Shown piece after piece: positions 57,830-64,000 of a stretch of DNA of 64,000 bases. The DNA is from Rebecca billardiae RCC1528 (Eukaryota; Haptophyta): positions 2,170,001 through 2,234,000 of the forward strand of contig OZ251227.1 of NCBI GenBank assembly GCA_965240325.2, read 5' to 3'. Made by a program: the position numbers and the translations under genes. The notes beneath the pieces were generated by a model that was not told where the DNA came from, ran no database searches, and saw only the letters and a list, made by a program, of their open reading frames with translations. Numbering within the stretch: the first letter of the stretch is position 1; the number at the start of each line of letters is the position of its first letter.

Positions 57830-60323
57830 TCACTGCTTGCTCATCGCGATGGCCTTGTTCACCTCGGCCAGCCGCACGCGCTCAAGCGCGCCCGACCACG
57901 GGTGCAGCACAGAGAGCAGGCTCCTGCGCGCACGCCGCAGGGCACACCGTGGACAGGCGCAAAGGAGCGGCGGGTGCCGCACGCGCACGCGCCACGCTTT
58001 GCGCGTGAGTTTTGAGAGCCTGGCACGGCGGGGCGCGGCCGCGCGCGCTCTCGGCGCGCAGGCGGCGCGCGCACCGATAGCGCGCGGAGTCCTCGAGGTC
58101 CAGCTCGCGGGCGGGCTCGGGCATCATGGCCGAGCGGAAGGCCGTGTGCAGCTCCCCGTCGACGCGCACGCGGCCGAGCATCCCGCCCGACTTCTCGCAG
58201 CAGAGCACGAGCAGGGCGATCGCGTCCCACGCGTTGGCGTCTCCCGGCAGCAACGGCCACGGCGTGTTGAGCACGAGCAGCTCGAAGTGGGGCGGCTGGC
58301 CCGCCTTCGACATGCGCGTGATCACGATCTCGCTCTGCGGCCGGTCGGATGCGCGCGCGCCGGCGCCGCTCGTGTGCCGCGCGCTGAAGCTGGTCATCTC
58401 TGCCGCGGGCACCGCAAAGATGGCGTTGCGCGGCAGCTGCGGCGCCGGCTGCGCGCCGCCGCCAAGCTGCGCGCCGCCCAGAGAGCCCCACGCGGACATG
58501 AGGCCGCCGCCCAGCGTCGAGCCGAAGCCACCCCCGAAGAGGGACGAGCCGCCGGGGCGCGCGCCGAAGAGCGAGCCCGCGCCGCCCGCTGGCGCGCCCG
58601 CCGCCCCGCCGCCTGCGGGCGCGGCCGGCCGGCCGTCCACGCCAGGCGGCGGCGGCGGCAGCACGGCGTCCATGAACGCGCTGAAGACGTGGAGCACGAT
58701 GTCGGCGTCTGTGGGCAGCGAGGGGTCCCACGCGCTCGAGCCGGCGCCGTCGCGCCCGCCGCTCGGCGGGGCGGGGCTCCCGAGCGCGGCGCCCCCGCCC
58801 GCCGGACCGCCGCCACCGTCCCACGCGTACCCGGCCAGGCACTGCCCGCGCGCCAGCTCAAAGATACGCCGCCGCACGTATCGCGTCGCGTGCGAGCCAG
58901 CGGCCCCCGCGCCGGCAGCGCCCGCGCCGCTGCCCGCGCCGCTCGAGCCGCCTGCGAGCGGGCCGAGGTGCCAGAAGCGCTCGAGCTTGCGCAGCTGCTG
59001 CACGAGCGGGTGCGATGGGTTGGCGGCGATCCACTGCTCCGGGCTCATCGGCGCGCCGCCCCCGGCGCTCGCCGCGGCCGCGGCGGCGGGCTGCGGCGCG
59101 GCGCCGCCAAACATGCCGCCGCCGCCGAGCCTCGGCGCGCCGAAGAGGCCCGAGCCCATGCCACCGCCGAGCGCAGGCGCGCCCGCGGCCGCGACGGCCG
59201 GCTGCGGCCGGCTCGCCGCCTCGCGGATCGCCGCCTCGTTGTCGCGCACCAGCGCCACGAGCGGGCGCAGCACGACCGCAGACAGCCAGAGCCTCACATT
59301 GTCGCGCCACCGCACGAGCGTCTGCTCCGGCAGCGAGAGCTCGCGCAGCAGCGCGGCGACGCGGCGCGCGTGCGCGACGGCGCGGTCCTGCCAGTCGCCC
59401 GAGGCGGGGACGTACATCGCCTTCTGGTACTTCGCGTCCGGCGAGAGCCCGGACCAGGCGCCCGGGCTCGCAGCACCCCAGCCGCTGCCAGGCGTTGCGC
59501 CGCCGAGCGCGCCGCCGCTGCCGCCAGTGTGCGGCGAGTGCGGGCTGCCGTGCAGCGGGCCTGGCGTGCCGTGCGCGTCGTTCGCCCCGGTCGCCGGCCC
59601 GCGACGGCGCAGCGGCAGGTGCGACGAGCGCAGCAGGTACCGCTCCAGCCCGGGCTGGTCCACGATCGGCGGGCTCAGCCCGGCGCCCGGCAGGCTGGCG
59701 GGCGTGAACGGCGAGCGGACCGCGGGCGAGGCGCCCGCCATCCGCAGGGCAGCGGGCGTGCTCAGCGCGGCCGAGGCGGGCGAGGCGCCAGCCCACGAGG
59801 GCGGAAGCGGCTCCGCGAAGACGGGTGGCTCCACAGCCTCGTCACCGCGCGCGTCCGTCGGCCGCGGTGCCGGCGAGCGCGCGGGCTTTGCGAGCGCGCT
59901 GCGCGGCGGCGCGGCAGGCTCGAAGCTTCGCCGCAGCCAGTGCAGCACGGCGGCCAGGAAGAAGAGCGCACAGATCGCCGTAAGCGCATAGCCCAGCACC
60001 ACCGCCACCCACAGCATCCAGCGCGGCGAGCCGCGCAGCCGCGCGAGCACGTGTGGGCGCGACACGAGCAGCGAGCAGCGGAGCAGGCTTGCGTCGACTG
60101 CCATGGCCTCGCAGTCGACGACGGCGAAGACAGCCAATTGCACCCAGCCGAGCGCGCCGATGAGCAGCAGCAGCGACGACGGTGCGAGCTGCGTGCGCCG
60201 CGTCGGCGGAGCCGGCGGCAAGCGCGCCATCCGCGAGAGGGCCGTGACAGACCAGTCGCCGATGTGCCGATACTGGGTGCAGTGGTCCCCCTCGCGCGTC
60301 GCGGCGTCGGCTGCAGTGGCCAT
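57830..60323 (-). CDS. TMEM209: TMEM209-like nuclear-envelope protein (CytochromB561_N family)
   Basis: Exons are 60323-58075 and 57923-57830 (780 aa); the intron 58074-57924 (151 nt, gtgcgc...gcgcag) is phase 2 and splicing gives RYRSLLSVLHPWSGALERVR and the final SKQ. ATG 60323 (MATAADAATREGDHC) is used; upstream sequence overlaps the divergent C1D gene. Two transmembrane segments are at 51-70 and 103-129. A long Pro/Gly/Ala-rich region follows with SLFG, GGMFGG and SSLFGGG motifs. The conserved C-terminal domain has RRRIFELARGQCLAGYAWDG, WDPSLPTDADIVLHVFSAFM and EKSGGMLGRVRVDG, the signature blocks of TMEM209. In animals TMEM209 sits in the nuclear envelope and binds NUP205; the FG-like motifs here fit a nuclear-pore neighbourhood. 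The tail after GMLGR is longer than in animals. Confidence 0.85.
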
Positions 60324-60410
60324 CGATTTGACGAGCCGGATTTCCGGGTGATGAGCTCTCAGGCTGGACAACCACTGCGGAGGCTGAGGAACGAGTGACC
60401 GTGGCTGACG

Positions 60411-60962
60411 ATGTCCACGCGTGCTGCCTTCGAGGGGCAGGTGGGCAGCCTTCCAGACGACGTGCGCGAGCCGCTGCTCGACTTCGACTCCGCCCTTCGA
60501 GAAGTGGAAGAGCATGTGGACGACTTTGGGAGCCGCGACTGGGCTGAGCTGACGCGAGGCTTGCCGCCGCTCGAGGCCGCTCGCCTGAACGTGATGTGCG
60601 CGTACACGCTGAACGCGCTCTTTTACATGTACCTCAAGGTGCAGGGGGTGTCCACAGCGGATCATCCGGTGAAGCAGGAGCTCGAGCGCGTGCGGCAGTA
60701 CCTCAAGAAGGTGAAGGGCACCGCGCAGCACGCGAAAACTGAGCGGCACAACGGCCGGCTGAACGTGGACGCAGCCAAGCGGTTCATCACGCATGCGCTC
60801 AATGACCCGGGTGCGGGCAGTGCTGGCGGCACCGACACGTCGACGCCCGCCGAGCAGAGTGCCGGCACCAGCGAGAAAAAGAAGCGTGCCTCGCCTGACG
60901 GAGCGCGGGATCCCGCGAGTTCCAGCCGGAAGAAGAAGAAGCAAAAGTCACCACGTGACTGA
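60411..60962 (+). CDS. C1D/Rrp47-like exosome cofactor
   Basis: Intronless, 183 aa. The Sas10/Utp3/C1D domain covers about 10-105, including LDFDSALREVEEHVDDFG, ARLNVMCAYTLNALFYMYLK and HPVKQELERVRQYLKKVKGT, the characteristic helices and Lys-rich end. A basic, Ser-rich tail (KKKRASPDGARD, then RKKKKQKS) matches the RNA-binding tail of Rrp47/C1D. The family stabilises Rrp6 and guides the nuclear exosome in rRNA and snoRNA processing. The start is 87 bp from the divergent TMEM209-like gene. Confidence 0.9.
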   Translation: MSTRAAFEGQVGSLPDDVREPLLDFDSALREVEEHVDDFGSRDWAELTRGLPPLEAARLNVMCAYTLNALFYMYLKVQGVSTADHPVKQELERVRQYLKKVKGTAQHAKTERHNGRLNVDAAKRFITHALNDPGAGSAGGTDTSTPAEQSAGTSEKKKRASPDGARDPASSSRKKKKQKSPRD

Positions 60963-61303
60963 ATCCGACGGTACCTGTAACTCATCACGGTCTAGTACCG
61001 GCGACGCACGATTTCATGACCGGGCATTATCAGACATCAGTGTTCAATCCGAGGGCGAGTTCACGCGGAGTCCTGGCCAGTGCGCGGGCGACGCCGCTTA
61101 CCGGGCCGGGCCGTTGAAGGCCGCTGACTCCCGCGGCCGCGGCCCCGCCGGGCCCGGGGGCCGCGCCGCGGGCTCGCGGGCGGGCAGCGCTGCCAGCCCG
61201 CCGTCGGTCATGAGTCCGCGATCACCGCCCGGCCTTGGCGCCCGTGGCCTAGACCTAGTCTGAACGGTGCCAGAACCGTGCGACGCTCGTCAGTTATAGA
61301 TTA

Positions 61304-61512
61304 TGGCCCGCGGTGCAGGGCGGAGCGCGTAGCGTGGAGCCCCGCCGGGGCCCTCACTACGTTGTTTGTCAAAAAGATCTTTTGATCAAAGAAAAGGGGA
61401 TGGGGGACGATTTTGAGGGCTGTTGGAGGGTGAGTTTTCGATTTTTCGAGGGGTACGTTGGCCCATAGTGCTCTGCATTAGCAACTACGCGCTTGACGAA
61501 ATAAGCGCGCCC
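61304..61512 (+). repeat. Family A hairpin repeat, copy 2
   Basis: Matches 22102-22295 end to end: tggcccgcggtgcagggcgg, ccctcactacgttg (61351-61364), tcaaaaagatcttttga, ggggacgatttt and tgacgaaataagcgcgccc. It carries a 3-bp insertion (ttg) after the gttgt word and several substitutions. Confidence 0.85.
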
Positions 61513-61663
61513 ACGCCATTCCGCATAAGTCGATGGACGGACGTGGGATCAGATACCCCGGGGGTGAAACAAGTCAGAGTATTTTTGTCCTTCTTGTATG
61601 CTGGAGTACGAGTTAATGCCGAGCGACGTTTGATTGTTTTGGGTCGAAAACAGCTATGAGGCC

Positions 61664-61930
61664 AGATTCTTTTGAATAGCGCTTGCGAAAAGAAGTTACC
61701 CGCCTGTCTCGATGGATGAACCGCGCCTCATGGTATTGAAAGAGATTCTTTTGAATAGCGCTTTTAAACCAAGTTACCCACCTGTCTCGTTGGATGAACC
61801 TCCTCATCATATTGAAGAGATTCTTTTGAATAGCGCTATTTTAAGCCAGTTACCCGCTTGCCTCGATGGATGAACCGCCTTGATAATATTGAAAGATATT
61901 CTTTTGAATAGCGCTTGTCACAACCAAGTT
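61664..61930 (+). repeat. 77-bp tandem repeat, about 3.5 units
   Basis: Each unit has agattcttttgaatagcgct, then gttacccgcctgtctcg, then gatggatgaacc (or ttggatgaacc). Units start near 61664, 61743, 61818 and 61894. The same words occur around MITE copy 2 (gatggatgaacc at 22654, gttacccgcc at 23226). Confidence 0.9.
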
Positions 61931-62432
61931 ACCCGCCTGTCAGCTGTCTCGTGCTCGCGAGCGGCTGACGAGCGGCGCGACGACATCGGCCCGAGCGAGG
62001 ATGCCGCCGCTTCAAAGGCGCGCACCGAGTGCGTGCGCGACGGGTGCCGGCCGGCCGCTGGTCTCGACCTATCGCCCTCGGCCCTCCCCGAGCGCGCCTG
62101 CAGGTACCTCCGGACGCGCATTCGGCTTGCTCACTCGATCAGCTCACTCACAGCTGCCGGTCACGCAGCCGCGCGGCGGCCCCGCGACCCGAGGTCCGCG
62201 GCCCAAAGTGTGTGTGCGCGCCGCGCCGGTGCCCTCGCGCCGGTGGCGTGGGCTGGCTGGCCGCTGGTCTCGCCCACGCGCCCCACTCGCCCCAAGCGCG
62301 CAACGCCTGCGGGAAGCGCCGGCACCATACCTACCTAACCCTGCGCGTCGACGCCCGTCCCGCCGCGGCCCGCGCCTCGATCGATCGTCGATCGGACCGC
62401 GTGCGTGCGACTCCGTCCGCGCCCGCGCGCAG

Positions 62433-62494
62433 GGTGGGAGGGGCTGATGCAGGAGCAGATGCAGGACTACCTCGAAATTGCACGCGACGAGGAG
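62433..62494 (+). pseudogene. Orphan exon-like segment
   Basis: Between a gcgcgcag acceptor (ending 62432) and a gtgccc donor (62495) the sequence codes WEGLMQEQMQDYLEIARDEE, a natural helical segment quite unlike the Arg/Ala shadows around it. No partner exon is recognised. Confidence 0.3.
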
Positions 62495-63660
62495 GTGCCC
62501 AGCGCGCACTTTACGCTGCGCGCATCATCGAGTGGTCGCCCAGCGAGCGCGGCAGCTGGCCACCGGGCCGGCTGACGGCGGGCGCAGCTGCCAGCTGCGG
62601 ACGCGCAGCGGGCGCGGAGTGGAAGCCGGCGCAGCGGCCGGGCAGCGGCGGCCGGCGCGGCAGCACGCTCGTATACATCGCGGCAGCTACCGCCGTCGTG
62701 CGGGGAAAGCACACGCTCTCGGCGGCTTCCAAGATGCCGACGGGCCACGGCGTGCACTCCGTGCAGGCTGCGTGCGCGCTGCAGTGGCTGTGTCGAGCTG
62801 CTGCGGCGTGTGCTCGAGGCGCGGCGCTCGCACGGGCTACGCGGGCGCAGCGGGTGCGCGCAGCTGGCGCACGCAGTGCCACGTCCTGCGGCGCCAGTTT
62901 GGCGGCCGTCCGCCCCCCCGAGCTCGAGTTCTGCGCGCTTTGCGACGGCGCGGCCGGCAGCGCCCATCTGCCTGCTTGCTTGGGCACGCCAGCATGTCCG
63001 CCGCCGGGCCTGCTGCGCGCGCCGAAGCTGGAGGGCGGAGGAGGGCGCTGGGCTGCTCCTACGGTGTGCTGCAGCCCGGGCAGGCTCTACCGCGGCGCGG
63101 CGAGGCCGTCGCGCCTGCTCGCCGCCGTCGAGTCGCCCGTGCTGCGTGACCCTCGGCCGCACGTGCTCGCTCGGCGGCACCGCAGCAGGCGTCCCATACC
63201 AGTATACTCGAGCCGCTGTGCGCACCCAAGGCGCGAGCTGCTCGAGCGGGCCAGGTGGGCCCAGGGGGTGCGTGCAGCTGGCACACGCAGCCCCGGCCCG
63301 TGTCATGGGGTGTCGGTTTGACGACAGACGGTCGCCAGCCCCTGTGGGCTCGAGCGCTGTGCGCTTCACCACGGAGGTGCTGGCAGCGCCCCGCGGCGCG
63401 CAACGGCGGGGCAGCATGGCCGCCGCCGGCGCCGCCGCACATGCCGCCGCTTACGGGCAGTCGAGAGCTTGGGGCAGCACCTACGGCGCATGCTGCAGCT
63501 CGGGGCGGACTCTGCCAGCCTGCTGTGGCGTGATCGCGCATTTTCCAGACCGTCGACTCGCCCGCGCTGCATAATATTCCATTATTCGTTTGCCGCGCGT
63601 GCTCGACGGCGCTCCGCGCTGCTGCTGCCGCTACGGCCGCGCGTTGGACGGACAGCATAT
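62495..63660. other. GC-rich coding-like block with broken frames
   Basis: High GC with short natural-looking peptides (for example ELEFCALCDGAAGSAH near 62925) but no gene model. It ends at the 70-bp hairpin terminus, the same order as at 23461-24583. Confidence 0.3.
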
Positions 63661-63730
63661 GCCGACGGAGGGTGCACCGCGGGCCCCTAACTACGTTGGT
63701 TCTACGGAAGGACCGCGGAACGCGGTCATA
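63661..63730 (+). repeat. 70-bp conserved terminus with hairpin, copy 2
   Basis: Identical to 24514-24583 over 70 bp; the hairpin gaccgcg-gaa-cgcggtc lies at 63711-63727 followed by ata. Confidence 0.9.
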
Positions 63731-64000
63731 ATTTATGAGACAATGATGACTATACTACGAGTGAACCGTGCCCTGACTGACTGACCTAGTATTAGCCTAG
63801 TAGTCTCAGTAAGAGTGGGCAGTGCCATCAGTCCTGTCTGAGTCCGCATCACTCCGAGACCGAGTGTCACTCATGCCGTGTGTGAGCCACTCGGAGTGAG
63901 TCTCTGCGGTCTCTGCCACGCGGACTGCCAGAGAAGGTCCGCCGCTGGCCGCGGCCATTCCGCCGTGCTAATACAGTTCAGAACTTATTGCCAAGACTCA

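Larger units (their letters stand above)
60963..64000. other. Repeat and gene-fragment region to window end
   Basis: No complete gene is seen. In order: family A repeat copy 2 (61304-61512), the 77-bp tandem array (61664-61930), GC-rich coding-like sequence with an orphan exon (62433-62494), the 70-bp hairpin terminus (63661-63730) and AT-richer sequence with many agtc/gact words to the edge. Confidence 0.55.

Noticed and set aside
57672-60398. Plus-strand 908-codon open frame opposite the TMEM209-like gene
   Set aside because: Arg/Ala/His composition typical of antisense to GC-rich codons; the minus strand carries recognisable domains.

Overview
The window is nuclear DNA from a eukaryotic microalga, most likely a haptophyte or another flagellate with a secondary red-lineage plastid. 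The evidence is indirect. Genes are very GC- and Ala/Arg-rich. Introns are short (94-204 nt) and nearly all start GTGCGC and end GCAG. Several proteins carry signal-plus-plastid-type leaders. One gene is an enkurin, a flagellar protein. Ribosome binding sites, operons, tRNA, rRNA and CRISPR arrays were not seen. The species cannot be fixed from sequence alone.

Layout. 0-14 kb: an ABC half-transporter running in from the left edge with degenerate ATPase motifs, a small hypothetical gene, a sirtuin/LRR divergent pair, an exo-beta-1,3-glucanase-like protein lacking its catalytic residues, and a sodium:solute symporter. 13.7-18 kb: repeat-rich intergenic DNA with a 25-bp minisatellite and a MITE. 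18-21 kb: an F-box/LRR gene divergent from a mitochondrial-type protein with five tandem repeats. 21-27 kb: repeats, gene fragments and a second MITE copy. 27-32 kb: a large tandem HMG-box-like protein divergent from enkurin, then an SDR reductase. 32-36.7 kb: repeat island with a long inverted repeat and an 801-bp tandem duplication. 37 kb: a short paralogue of the HMG-box-like gene. 38.8-53 kb: the densest part, with an atypical SDR, a hypothetical gene, an ANK-TPR-ANK-TPR protein, a HAD phosphatase, a START-like protein, an unknown protein, a bacterial-type LRR kinase, a MaoC hydratase and two alpha/beta hydrolases. 53-55 kb: TA microsatellites and a TIR element. 55-61 kb: an R2R3-Myb, a TMEM209 homologue and C1D/Rrp47. 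61-64 kb: repeats and gene fragments.

Two themes stand out. First, eight gene pairs are head-to-head with about 75-265 bp between start codons, so shared bidirectional promoters are likely, while tail-to-tail gaps carry the repeats. Second, the repeat islands contain several apparently non-autonomous element families: a TA-flanked MITE in two copies, a 529-bp TIR element, a 57-bp C/G hairpin in an 8-bp direct repeat, and a terminus with a covarying hairpin that ends GC-rich gene-fragment blocks at three places. No transposase was recognised in the window. Twelve introns were placed by splice signals together with restoration of family motifs across the junction.
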